A DNA stretch of 64,000 nt, taken from Deltaproteobacteria bacterium UBA4427. Its GTDB lineage: Bacteria; Myxococcota_A; UBA9160; UBA4427. The notes beneath the pieces were generated by a model. The model searched no databases. It was not told the origin of the DNA and was given only the letters and a program-made list of their open reading frames with translations. Location of the stretch: contig DGPZ01000019.1 in NCBI GenBank assembly GCA_002390675.1, forward strand, positions 10,329 through 74,328, given 5' to 3'. Made by a program: the position numbers and the translations under genes. Position 1 is the stretch's first letter. Each line of letters starts with the position of its first letter. Shown in pieces: positions 1-8,157 of this stretch.

Positions 1-56
1 TGGCCGAGACCCTCGTGCGTGAAGAGATCCGCAAGATGAAGGGCGACGACAAGTAG
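1..56 (+). CDS. 3' end of an unidentified gene (partial)
   Basis: An open frame enters the window and ends at a TAG at 54-56. The last residues read AETLVREEIRKMKGDDK, a charged, probably helical C-terminus. Too little is present to name a family. It points the same way as nadC, whose probable start lies 140 bases downstream, so the two could share a transcript, but no link can be shown. Confidence 0.55.
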   Translation, partial: AETLVREEIRKMKGDDK

Positions 57-196
57 GCGCAGATCAGCTTTTCTCGCGGTCTACTTAAACCGTCGCGCCC
101 GAATTGGGTGCGGGCGGGTTGAAACGCCCGCCTGCGATAGACTCCGCGGCCCGTTGTCGCCCATCCGCGGCGAGCAACCAGATACGGAGTCCCCGC

Positions 197-1114
197 GTGT
201 CCGACCAATCCCAAGCCGCACCGAGCGCCCCACCCGTCTCCGACTGGTCCGCGCTCCTCGATCTCGCTCTAGCCGAAGATGTGGGTCCTGGAGACGTTAC
301 CAGCGACGTCGTGATCGATGCAGCTCGACGGGGTCGAGGCCGAATCGAGGCACGTCAACCGATGGTCGTGTGTGGTTTGCCTATCGCGCGAGAAGTCTTT
401 CGTCGCGTGGATCCCGACCTCGTCGTCGAATCGATTGACGGAATCGAAGATGGGGTCGTCGCTGAGGCCGGGCAACCGCTGCTTCGAATTCACGGACGTT
501 ATGGATCAATCCTAACCGGCGAACGGACCGCACTCAATTTCATGGGCCGACTCTGCGGAATAGCAAGCCAGAGCCAACGCCTCGTCGATCTAGTCTCCGA
601 CCTCTCAGTCCAATTGGTCGACACCCGGAAGACGACCCCAGGATGGCGATTGCTTGAAAAATATGCGGTGGCTGTAGGCGGCGGGCTGAATCATCGAATA
701 GGCCTCTACGACGCACTACTCGTAAAGGACAATCACATCGCGGCGGCGGGCAGTCTAGACCTCGCCATTGTCCGCGCGGTTCAAAACTCGCCCGAGGGCT
801 TGCCCGTCCAGATCGAAGTAGAAAGCGAGGCCTCTGCGGACCGCGCGATCGAACTCGGATGCAATTTTCTCCTACTCGACAACATGACGCCGGAAACCAT
901 CGCGAAGATCGTCGATCGCCACTCGAAGAACGTCGTACTCGAAGCGTCTGGCGGAATCCACGAGGGGAATCTTCGCGCGTATGCCGAAACGGGCGTCGCT
1001 CGAATTTCCATGGGCGCCCTCACCCATTCGGTCATGTCCACAGACGTTGCACTCGAAATTGATCTCGAAGACGGCGACCTGGACGAATTCCCTAGCGAGT
1101 CGGCGCAAGCATGA
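197..1114 (+). CDS. nadC: Nicotinate-nucleotide pyrophosphorylase (quinolinate phosphoribosyltransferase)
   Basis: Converts quinolinate and PRPP to nicotinate mononucleotide, CO2 and pyrophosphate in de novo NAD synthesis (cytoplasmic). The family signature is clear: TALNFMGRLCGIAS, then DTRKTTPG followed by GGGLNHRIGLYDALLVKDNH, which supplies the arginine, lysine and histidine contacts for substrate. The C-terminal half ends in the usual barrel strands (LLLDNM, LEASGGI, ISMGALTHS). The GTG at 197 is preferred: GGAG lies at 186-189 and the 305-residue product matches the family, whereas the ATG at 104 would add 31 residues of Arg/Pro-rich sequence unlike nadC. The stop overlaps the birA start (ATGA), implying translational coupling. 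nadA and nadB are not in view. Confidence 0.95.
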   Translation: MSDQSQAAPSAPPVSDWSALLDLALAEDVGPGDVTSDVVIDAARRGRGRIEARQPMVVCGLPIAREVFRRVDPDLVVESIDGIEDGVVAEAGQPLLRIHGRYGSILTGERTALNFMGRLCGIASQSQRLVDLVSDLSVQLVDTRKTTPGWRLLEKYAVAVGGGLNHRIGLYDALLVKDNHIAAAGSLDLAIVRAVQNSPEGLPVQIEVESEASADRAIELGCNFLLLDNMTPETIAKIVDRHSKNVVLEASGGIHEGNLRAYAETGVARISMGALTHSVMSTDVALEIDLEDGDLDEFPSESAQA

Positions 1115-2139
1115 GCGACGCGACCACCGGATCCAGTGCGATCCTTGCAGCGCTCCGCGCAGCCGGAAGCCAAGCAATGTCCGGGGAGGCCCTCTCGGAG
1201 ACGCTCGGCGTCTCTCGGGCCCAAGTGTGGAAGCATGTCGGCGCGTTGCGCAAGCGCGGCTACGAGATCGAAGGCGAGCGGGGGGACGGCTATACGCTTC
1301 GCGGCGTACCCGACCGGCTCTACGCCGACGAAGTACAGAACGGCCTCGACACGCGATGGGTCGCACAGAACATCGAGCACCTCGAAGAGACGGACTCAAC
1401 GAACCGCGTCGCATTCGACCTTGGTCGCCAAGGCGCTCCCGCCGGCACCGTCGTCATCGCCGAAGCGCAGAGCGCCGGTCGTGGACGCCTCGGCCGCGCA
1501 TTCTACTCACCAGCGCACCAGAACATCTACTCCTCGACGCTATTACGCCCGACGTGCTCGATTGCAGATACACCGACCCTAATCCTCGGGGCCGCCGTCG
1601 CGGTCGCTGAGAGCGTCGCAAAGTTTCTCGGCGATGAAGAATCCGTCGAAATCAAATGGCCTAATGACGTGCTGATTCGGCAGCGCAAAACCTCCGGGAT
1701 CCTGATGGAAAGCAGCGCCGAGGGCACCCGGATCGCCTTCGCGATTCTGGGTATCGGCGTGAATCTCAACGTCGACCGGGAGACCTTCCCCGAGGAGTTC
1801 CGCCCGCTCGCTACGAGCCTGGCGAGCGAGCTCGGGCATCCCGTCGACCGCGCTGACTTTGCGCGCTGTCTATTCGAGCGACTCGAGGCCCAACTCAACC
1901 TCCACGCCGCCGGCGGATTCGACGCCGTCCGGCCTCGATTCGAGTCCTTCTTTCGAATGACGGGTCAGCCGGTCGGGGTCGAGGAGATCGGTGGTCAGCG
2001 AATCGATGGGCGCGCCCTGGGTATTGCTCCGGGCGGCGCCTTGGAAGTCGAAATCAGCGAAGGCCCCCGGATCGGTGAGATCGTTAGTGTCATGGCTGGA
2101 GATGTCACGCTGGCGAAGCCACCCCCGGACGCGCAATGA
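1111..2139 (+). CDS. birA: Biotin-[acetyl-CoA-carboxylase] ligase with N-terminal HTH (BirA)
   Basis: Activates biotin with ATP and attaches it to biotin carboxyl carrier proteins; versions with a DNA-binding domain also repress biotin genes. Residues 10-65 form a winged helix (SGEALSETLGVSRAQVWKHV then GYEIEGERGDGYTL). The catalytic core carries GRGRLGR at 123-129, the biotinyl-AMP loop, and KWPNDVL at 182-188 with its substrate lysine. A C-terminal SH3-like domain follows. At 342 residues it is the two-function length, so autoregulation of biotin genes is plausible, although no biotin synthesis gene is in the window. It overlaps nadC by four bases and is followed five bases after its stop by a strong inverted repeat. 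Confidence 0.95.
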   Translation: MSDATTGSSAILAALRAAGSQAMSGEALSETLGVSRAQVWKHVGALRKRGYEIEGERGDGYTLRGVPDRLYADEVQNGLDTRWVAQNIEHLEETDSTNRVAFDLGRQGAPAGTVVIAEAQSAGRGRLGRAFYSPAHQNIYSSTLLRPTCSIADTPTLILGAAVAVAESVAKFLGDEESVEIKWPNDVLIRQRKTSGILMESSAEGTRIAFAILGIGVNLNVDRETFPEEFRPLATSLASELGHPVDRADFARCLFERLEAQLNLHAAGGFDAVRPRFESFFRMTGQPVGVEEIGGQRIDGRALGIAPGGALEVEISEGPRIGEIVSVMAGDVTLAKPPPDAQ

Positions 2140-2143
2140 TCTC

Positions 2144-2195
2144 GTCGGCCTGTTTACCTGCGGCTCTATGTCGATAGCCCCAGCTACAGGCCGAC
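2144..2195 (+). repeat. Long inverted repeat / hairpin after birA
   Basis: GTCGGCCTGT (2144-2153) is matched perfectly by ACAGGCCGAC (2186-2195), giving a 10-bp stem. The 32-base loop can form an inner imperfect hairpin (GGC and TAT against ATA and GCC, 2162-2179). It starts five bases after the birA stop and sits about 110 bases before coaX. No T-run follows, so it is not a classical intrinsic terminator. It could limit read-through, stabilise the birA end, or be a cis-regulatory fold for coaX. Confidence 0.6.
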
Positions 2196-2308
2196 CGACA
2201 TATTTCCGTACACACCCACCGCTAGACCCAACGTCAGACCGCGTGTAGTCGCGGGCAATGGCCCGGACATGAACCCGCCGCTAGGCGGAGCCCCCAGAGA
2301 GGAACCCT

Positions 2309-3106
2309 GTGAACGAGCCAGTTCTACTCGTCATCGACGTCGGAAACACCAATGTGGCCCTCGGCGTCTACGATTACCAAAACGGAGAGTCGGCCCTCAG
2401 CCATCACTGGCGGGTATCGACCCATCGGGAGCAGACCTCGGACGAGCTCGTCATTACGCTGTCGTCGCTCTTCGCGACTGAGGGCCGTAAGACCAATGAG
2501 ATTACGGATGTGATCCTATCGAGCGTTGTACCGCCGGTGGTGCCCATCTGGGAGCGCGTCTCCACGAAGCTTTTTGGAAACCCGCCGTCGATCGTTGGCC
2601 CCGGAATTCGAACCGGAATGCCGGTCCGCTATGAAAATCCCCACGAGGTAGGGGCCGACCGGATAGTCAACGCAGTCGCCGCCTTCGAGCTCTACGGCGG
2701 GCCGATCATCGTGGTCGATTTCGGAACTGCAACGACCTTCGATTGCATCTCCCACCTGGGCGAATACCTGGGCGGCGTCATCTGTCCCGGGATTCACATC
2801 TCTATGGAGGCCCTCTTCGAACGAGCCTCCAAACTTCACCGCGTTGAAATCGCACGGCCTAAATCCGTCATTGGTCGAACCACCACCGGTGCGCTGCAAT
2901 CCGGTCTGCTCTACGGCTACGCGGGGCTCGTCGATTCTATGATCGAGCGAATTCGCGGAGAACTCGGCGCGGACGCAAAGGTGATCGCGACAGGTGGGTT
3001 GGCGAGGCTGATCGCGGAAGAAAGTGAAGGAATCGGCCAGGTAGCACCCTTCCTGACCCTCGATGGCCTCCGTATCCTCTTCGAAAAGAACCGCAGCGAA
3101 GGCTAA
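2309..3106 (+). CDS. coaX: Type III pantothenate kinase
   Basis: Phosphorylates pantothenate, the first step of coenzyme A synthesis. The ASKHA-fold motifs are present: phosphate-binding LLVIDVGNTN at residues 6-15, GADRIVN at 115-121 and DFGTATTFD at 137-145, the last supplying catalytic aspartate. The 265-residue length is typical. The GTG start at 2309 is supported by a GAGAGG ribosome site about ten bases upstream and by the motif beginning directly after it. birA-coaX adjacency is common in bacteria and here follows nadC, so the three genes form a cofactor-supply group on one strand, though 169 bases containing an inverted repeat separate coaX from birA. Confidence 0.95.
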   Translation: MNEPVLLVIDVGNTNVALGVYDYQNGESALSHHWRVSTHREQTSDELVITLSSLFATEGRKTNEITDVILSSVVPPVVPIWERVSTKLFGNPPSIVGPGIRTGMPVRYENPHEVGADRIVNAVAAFELYGGPIIVVDFGTATTFDCISHLGEYLGGVICPGIHISMEALFERASKLHRVEIARPKSVIGRTTTGALQSGLLYGYAGLVDSMIERIRGELGADAKVIATGGLARLIAEESEGIGQVAPFLTLDGLRILFEKNRSEG

Positions 3107-3306
3107 ACCCTCGCCTGAGTCTCACCCAGGTGGCCCTCAACTCCCACGTCACAGGGGTCAACACCCCGCCATCAAGTCCCCATCTTGCCTGACCGATGCA
3201 CTCTGAGGGATGCCACGTCGCAATTGCCCGGAAAGCACAGGCTTTGGGGAAATGGTGGCCTTTGGAAGCTCCGGCCGGAAACGGACCGAAGACGGGGAAA
3301 CACGCG

Positions 3307-4377
3307 TTGAGCGAGTCAAGCGGAAGCCAGAAGGTGCAGCTCAAGCTGTCGGCGCAGGCGGAGAAATATACTCGTCGCGACGCACCTATCGAGGTACGCC
3401 AAATGGCCGCCCGCGGGGCGCTGCCTCTTGAGCCCATCGAGCTGGCCACCGTCCTTTTCGTGCTCGCGAACGATCCCGAGGCTTCGGTCAAAGAGACCGC
3501 ACGACTGAGTCTCGAGAATCTGACCGTGCACGTTCTTTCGACCGTTCTGAGTGGACCGACGCACCCGGCTCTGCTCTCCTTCATGGCCCGCGTCCACCAA
3601 GAAAACGAGACTCGCTGCGAAGCCCTCGCATTGAATAACTCGACGGATGATCAAACCATCGCCTGGTTGGCGACCCTGCCGCATAGCCGCGTGGTCGACA
3701 TCATCAGCCAGAATCAAGAGCGCATGATGCGCACCGAGGACATCGTCGACGCGCTTGGGGCCAACCCGCTGACCGGACGCGCCGTGATCGAGCGGATCCT
3801 GACTTTCCTCGGCCTCGAAGAACGCGATGTCGCAGAAGACACCGAGGAGCTTGGCGAGGCCGAGGCGGAAGCCGCCGTGCTCGAGTTGCTCGGCGAAGAT
3901 ATGGCGGATGTCGCGAAGCTGCTCGTGCAGGATCGCGAGTCCGATGAAGAGGACGAAGACGTTAAGATTAGTCTCTACGCGGCCGTGCAAAACATGACCG
4001 TCATGCAAAAGGTCAAGCTTACGCGAATGGGCGGCAAGGACGCCCGTGCGATGCTGATCAAGGATCGTAATAGAATCGTCTCCGCTTCCGTGCTCGGCAG
4101 TCCCAAGCTGACTGAAACAGAAGTCATCGGATTCGCGCAGAACCGCTCGATCGGCGAAGAGTTGTTGCGCATCATCGCTAGCAACCGAGACTGGACGAAG
4201 AATTATAAGGTCAAGTACGCGCTGGTAACGAACCCAAAGACTCCACAGCCGCAAGCGCTTAAGTTCATCAATTACCTGCAGGACAAGGATCTGCGAGGAC
4301 TCATGAAGAGCCGAGAAGTTTCGAGCAATATAAGCGCCCACGCCCGGCGAATCCTGAGCAAGAAGGGGAAAATCTGA
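3307..4377 (+). CDS. Helical-repeat (HEAT-like) protein, partner of MglA-like GTPase
   Basis: Not assigned to a named family. The 356-residue product is almost entirely predicted amphipathic helix in HEAT-like pairs (VRQMAARGALPLEP, LATVLFVLANDPEASVKETA, ALLSFMARVHQENETRCEAL), with an acidic linker near the middle (DVAEDTEELGEAEAEAA and DRESDEEDEDVKI) and a basic tail ending SKKGKI. No signal peptide or membrane segment is seen. The TTG at 3307 (LSESSGSQKVQLKL) is preferred because GGGGA lies about ten bases upstream; the ATG at 3196 would add 37 residues of non-coding appearance. The stop overlaps the start of the GTPase gene (TGATG), so the two are translationally coupled; a scaffold or effector role is inference. 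Confidence 0.75.
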   Translation: MSESSGSQKVQLKLSAQAEKYTRRDAPIEVRQMAARGALPLEPIELATVLFVLANDPEASVKETARLSLENLTVHVLSTVLSGPTHPALLSFMARVHQENETRCEALALNNSTDDQTIAWLATLPHSRVVDIISQNQERMMRTEDIVDALGANPLTGRAVIERILTFLGLEERDVAEDTEELGEAEAEAAVLELLGEDMADVAKLLVQDRESDEEDEDVKISLYAAVQNMTVMQKVKLTRMGGKDARAMLIKDRNRIVSASVLGSPKLTETEVIGFAQNRSIGEELLRIIASNRDWTKNYKVKYALVTNPKTPQPQALKFINYLQDKDLRGLMKSREVSSNISAHARRILSKKGKI

Positions 4378-5531
4378 TGGGGGACGTGAATGCGCGCATC
4401 CTGCTCTGGGGACTCGAAGGCTCGGGCAAGACCACGACCCTCGAAACCATTCACGCAAAGCTTCGCGAAGACCTGCGAGGCCCCCTGCGACGCGAAACCA
4501 CGCGCCTTGACCCGACAGTCTTTTTCGAATCGCTTTCGATCACGCTAGGCGAAGTCGGAGGTGTCGGAACGCAGCTCGACTTAATCGCGGTGCCCGGTGC
4601 ATCCGACCAGGTCATGACGCGCAAGCAGCTGCTCGACGAGGTCGACGGGATCGTACTCGTGCTCGATTGCTCCGCGGAACGGATCGAAGACAACTGCGAA
4701 AGTATCGCGGAACTCCGGGCATCACTCGAAGCCTATGGCCGAACTCTCGAAACCTTCCCGGTCGTGCTCCAGTACAATAAGCGCGACATCGCCGACCCCT
4801 TCGCTATCGAAGACCTGCATCGCCGTATCGGTCTTGAGCAGTGCGCTGTATTTGAATCCATCGCCACGACAGGCCACGGCATCCTTCCGACACTTACTAC
4901 GATTTCAAAGCACGTCGTGCGCGCACGACGTGGCGCGAGTCAGGAGATCGACCCGGCGGTAGCTGCTGCCGCAGCGATCGGCGCGGCCTCCCCGGCGGCA
5001 CCGATCGATCTGCCGTCCCCGCCGATCGAGATGCTTGCGAACTCTGCCGGGGGTCTAGAGATCCCAGAACTAACGCCCCTGAAATTGGGTAAAGAGCTGG
5101 GCGACCCGACCGAAGCAGAACTCGCCGGTGAGATCCTCGAAGCGGTCTCTGTCGCGGAAAACGCCCCTGACGAATCCGTATTCGAAGCCGAATCATTCGA
5201 AGCCATATCGACTGCGGAACTCTTCGAATCCGCCATCCTAGCGGAAGGCGAGCAGGAGAGCTTTCAGGCATTAGGCGCAGTCGAAATAGACCTTTCAGAC
5301 GACGAGATCGACGCTTGGTCGGCGATCGACGAGCAAGTCGAGAAACCCACGAACTCTCTCGGTGAACTCCGCATCGTCTCAGCAGGCCGAGCGACCGTCG
5401 AGGCGGATGGCGGCCTCCGTTTACCGCTGGTGCTCGGTGATGAATCTGGCGCGTCGCGCAGCATCGTACTTTCACTACGACTCGATTCACTAATCGCATC
5501 CGATGTATCCGATGCGCGGTTGGACGACTAA
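4377..5531 (+). CDS. MglA-like small Ras-family GTPase with long acidic C-terminal extension
   Basis: Residues 1-185 are a Ras-like G domain of the bacterial MglA type: P-loop GLEGSGKTT (12-20), switch-II region AVPGASDQ (71-78, in place of DxxG, as in MglA proteins) and base-specificity motif NKRD (134-137). MglA proteins set cell polarity and drive motility or localisation of pili. Residues 190-384 form an Ala/Glu/Asp-rich, low-complexity tail ending in a short hydrophobic block (RSIVLSLRLDSLIASD), which ordinary ~195-residue MglA lacks. No MglB-type (roadblock) GAP gene lies nearby. It overlaps both neighbours by one base (TGATG and TAATG), so all three are likely made in fixed ratio. Confidence 0.88.
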   Translation: MGDVNARILLWGLEGSGKTTTLETIHAKLREDLRGPLRRETTRLDPTVFFESLSITLGEVGGVGTQLDLIAVPGASDQVMTRKQLLDEVDGIVLVLDCSAERIEDNCESIAELRASLEAYGRTLETFPVVLQYNKRDIADPFAIEDLHRRIGLEQCAVFESIATTGHGILPTLTTISKHVVRARRGASQEIDPAVAAAAAIGAASPAAPIDLPSPPIEMLANSAGGLEIPELTPLKLGKELGDPTEAELAGEILEAVSVAENAPDESVFEAESFEAISTAELFESAILAEGEQESFQALGAVEIDLSDDEIDAWSAIDEQVEKPTNSLGELRIVSAGRATVEADGGLRLPLVLGDESGASRSIVLSLRLDSLIASDVSDARLDD

Positions 5532-7810
5532 TGCGCCGTCGTCTCGGCATTTGGGGCGCCTCTGAGGAGTCGCTTCGACTCCTGCGCCTGCTGTCGGGCA
5601 ATCCGGACGTCGAGGTGCTGCGCATCTTTGACGACTCCGTCGCGAGCGCTCTCGAACGAGCGCGCGGCATAGGGACCGCCCTCGCCCATCAAGTCGCTCC
5701 GCTTCTGCTCGACGACGAAGCTGCTTTTTTCGCCGAAACTGAATTCGATGCAATCATCGATGCGCGAGGCGACTTCGCGAGTCACGTGCCGGCCGGGCCA
5801 CGCTCCGCCATTCAGGCTGTCACGCCACTCACCGCACGGCTACTTTGGGGTTACGGCGTTGCGCCGAGGGATCGCAAAGCTGAGCTCCTGCAGGCGCTGC
5901 ATGAAGTTGTCGAGTCTGTCGACATGACCGTCGCGGCGGACGAACTCTTCGAGCGCATGCTTGAGATCGCAGTCGGAGTCACTGGCGCTGAAGGCGGAAG
6001 CCTTATGCTTCTCGATCCCCGCGCAAACGTACTTCGCATTCGAGTCGCACAGGGCGTCGAACCCGAGTTGTGGCCAAAGATTCGCGTCGAACTCGGACAG
6101 GGTATCTCCGGACGCGTCGCCGCAGAAGGTCGACCGATCCATCTTCGCGGGCGAGCGGATGGCGCAAACTACGATCTACTCCGCGAGCGCGTTGACGTCG
6201 AGTCTGCGCTCTGTGTCCCCATGATTCATCATGGCAAGGTGCTAGGCGTCATCAACGTCCATCATTCACAGCGCGCCGATGTTTTTTCCGACGACGACCT
6301 CGCCTTCATGGAACAGCTCGCATCCCTCGATGCGCAGATCATTGCCCGCGCGCAAGAGCACGAGAGCCTCCGTAGTCAGGCTGCCCGCTACGACGCTATT
6401 CGCGAGGTGCAGCGCATCCTCAGCGGCGCAGCGAGCCTGACTGACCGCCTAGAAGAATTCTGCCGCTTCGTCGCGGAACGAGCTGGCCAAGGCATCGCAC
6501 AGCTCTACTTGCGAGAAACGGATGGCGAACTCCGCATGGTCGCGACCTCCCTCGAGGGCAGCGGTTTCGGTGGTGAGTATCGACTTCCGCCGGACGCCGG
6601 TGTGGATGGCGACGCAGTTCGTCATCAAAGACCTGCTCTTCTGCGGTACGAAGACGGACGTATCGGCTACGCCGCGCTTCCTTTGGTAGCGGGCAAGCAA
6701 CTGGTCGGCCTTCTTTCGCTCCAGGCCGGCGCGACTTCCGAACAGAATCGTGGAACCCTCGAATCCTGGCAAGAAATAGCTGCGGCAGCCGCCGACACCA
6801 TCGCGCGCCGCAACAAAGAAGCGCGCATGGCCACCCAGGCCGAACGCGTCAACGTCATCAATGAGACCTCAATCCGGATGCTCTCTTGCAAGGAACCTAA
6901 CGAGGTCGCACGCCTCGCCACGTCTTCGGCGTCGATGATCCTCGAAGGTGATCACGCCATCTTGCGCCTGCAAGACCCGACGACGCGCCGTTATTCGATT
7001 CGCTCCTATTTCGGAGCCGCAGACGGCGAAGCGCAGGAAGCTCTCTTCCGGCTCGATAAGGCAGTGACCGTCGACACCATCAGACGACGAGCGGCCCATC
7101 TCATACAAGACGCGAGCCTCGAACCTCAGCTCGGCGAGTTCGTCGACGAAATACGTTCGGTACTCAGTGCGCCCATCAAACGAAACGGCGAAGTAGTCGG
7201 CACCCTTGCGGTTTATGACAAGGTCGCGCTCGATCGGTTCTTTGCGAGCCGTTTCGATGATGAAGATTTGCAGGTCTTCGGGCGCTTTATTTCGTACGTC
7301 GAGCGCGCGCTCGACCACGCACTCTCTCACCGTGAGAACCGCCAGAACCGGAACTTCGACGAAGAAACCGGGCTCCCCAACGACAACTATCTCGGCAAGC
7401 GGCTCTCAGAAGAAATCGCGCGTGCCGCAGGACGCGAAAATGCCTTAGCCCTCTGCGTCTGCAAACTCGAGAACCGCGCAGAGCTGACGGCCGAGGCGGG
7501 TGCGACTCATGTGGGTCGAATCATCGCTCTTCTCGCTGAATCCCTGAAGACCCATCTGCGGGAATTCGACGTACTCGCCCGCATCGATCGCGACGAATTC
7601 GCGGTCCTCATGCCCGAGCCAGGCCGTACGCCGGGAGAGCGAGTTTTTGAACTCGCCCGCGCCGTCGCGGACGAGGTTTCGAAGAACGAGTCTCTCAACC
7701 AACCGCTTCGAATAGGCCTAGCCTTCGGCTACGGAGTTCATCCCACGGATGGCGACGACCGCGAATCTCTCATTAGGCATGCCCGAGAACCGCGCATCCG
7801 GATGGTCTAG
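5531..7810 (+). CDS. Multi-GAF sensor protein with degenerate GGDEF domain
   Basis: 759 residues. The N-terminal ~110 residues look like a Rossmann-type nucleotide or ligand domain (LGIWGASEESLRLLRLL, then EFDAIIDARGDF). About three GAF modules follow: 120-275 (EGGSLMLLDP, GISGRVAAEGRPIHL, ALCVPMIHHGKVLGVINVHH), 290-430 (more divergent) and 440-595 (LSAPIKRNGEVVGTLAVYDK). Residues 600-755 have the GGDEF fold (NFDEETGLPNDNYL, then VLARIDRDEF at 681-690), but the signature reads IDRDEF rather than GGDEF, so cyclase activity is unlikely. No membrane segment is seen. It overlaps the GTPase gene (TAATG). A cytoplasmic sensor acting with the GTPase is inferred from the operon alone. Confidence 0.85.
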   Translation: MRRRLGIWGASEESLRLLRLLSGNPDVEVLRIFDDSVASALERARGIGTALAHQVAPLLLDDEAAFFAETEFDAIIDARGDFASHVPAGPRSAIQAVTPLTARLLWGYGVAPRDRKAELLQALHEVVESVDMTVAADELFERMLEIAVGVTGAEGGSLMLLDPRANVLRIRVAQGVEPELWPKIRVELGQGISGRVAAEGRPIHLRGRADGANYDLLRERVDVESALCVPMIHHGKVLGVINVHHSQRADVFSDDDLAFMEQLASLDAQIIARAQEHESLRSQAARYDAIREVQRILSGAASLTDRLEEFCRFVAERAGQGIAQLYLRETDGELRMVATSLEGSGFGGEYRLPPDAGVDGDAVRHQRPALLRYEDGRIGYAALPLVAGKQLVGLLSLQAGATSEQNRGTLESWQEIAAAAADTIARRNKEARMATQAERVNVINETSIRMLSCKEPNEVARLATSSASMILEGDHAILRLQDPTTRRYSIRSYFGAADGEAQEALFRLDKAVTVDTIRRRAAHLIQDASLEPQLGEFVDEIRSVLSAPIKRNGEVVGTLAVYDKVALDRFFASRFDDEDLQVFGRFISYVERALDHALSHRENRQNRNFDEETGLPNDNYLGKRLSEEIARAAGRENALALCVCKLENRAELTAEAGATHVGRIIALLAESLKTHLREFDVLARIDRDEFAVLMPEPGRTPGERVFELARAVADEVSKNESLNQPLRIGLAFGYGVHPTDGDDRESLIRHAREPRIRMV

Positions 7811-7811
7811 G

Positions 7812-8030
7812 CGTCCGCGCCGTACGTAGCTCTTCCATATCCGGCAGTAGTTCGCGGCAAGCAATCAGCCCGAAGTCCAGTTGATCTCGGTAGCTCACGA
7901 CGGTCACATTTAGCCCCTGACCGTCCGTAATCGCAGAGGCCGGATAGTAGGTCTGCGTTCCCGACCACCCACAAGCGACTCGCGGGGACGCGGCAAGTTC
8001 GAGATGATCCCGTTGGGCAAGCGCGCAGTG
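7812..8030 (-). pseudogene. Frameshifted C-terminal remnant of a WS/DGAT acyltransferase
   Basis: Reading right to left, one frame gives LPNGIISNLPRPRESLVGG, the conserved SNVPGP-type block of wax ester synthase/diacylglycerol acyltransferases. After a shift near 7960-7975 another frame gives GTQTYYPASAITDGQGLN followed by VTVVSYRDQLDFGL and ACRELLPDMEEL, the family's C-terminal block. The order and spacing fit a real gene end. No start, no HHxxxDG motif and no upstream two thirds are present, because sat and its terminator-like hairpin occupy the flank. It is therefore a decayed gene end, not an expressed protein. Two longer family members lie at 35862-37283 and 39567-41000. Confidence 0.8.
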
Positions 8031-8069
8031 AGCCCCCGCCGCCGCGCGACACGCTCTATCCCAAACGCA

Positions 8070-8102
8070 ACGAGGGGGCGGCCAAATTGGCCACCCCCTC
8101 GT
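8070..8102 (-). terminator. Terminator-like hairpin downstream of sat
   Basis: ACGAGGGGG-C-GGCCAA at 8070-8085 pairs with TTGGCC-A-CCCCCTCGT at 8087-8102: a 16-position stem with one mismatch and a one-base loop (in practice slightly larger). It lies 55 bases after the sat stop. The following T-run on the minus strand is weak (TCGTTGCGTTT), so termination efficiency is uncertain. It may also shield sat from transcription arising in the WS/DGAT remnant. Confidence 0.65.
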
Positions 8103-8157
8103 ATGGAGTTCAGATCCTAAGCACGGCAGAACCGCCCTCACGTGATCTCGTACAGAC

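Noticed and set aside
781..1414. Minus-strand frames of 199 and 180 residues opposite nadC and birA
   Set aside because: Antisense shadows of two well-supported genes; no domain sequence.
7250..7810. Active diguanylate cyclase
   Set aside because: The fold is present, but the signature is IDRDEF, which lacks the glycines needed for GTP binding in active enzymes.
8100..8157. Intact WS/DGAT gene extending upstream of the remnant
   Set aside because: The region is occupied by the sat 3' end and a hairpin; no earlier family motif (HHxxxDG) appears in any minus-strand frame.
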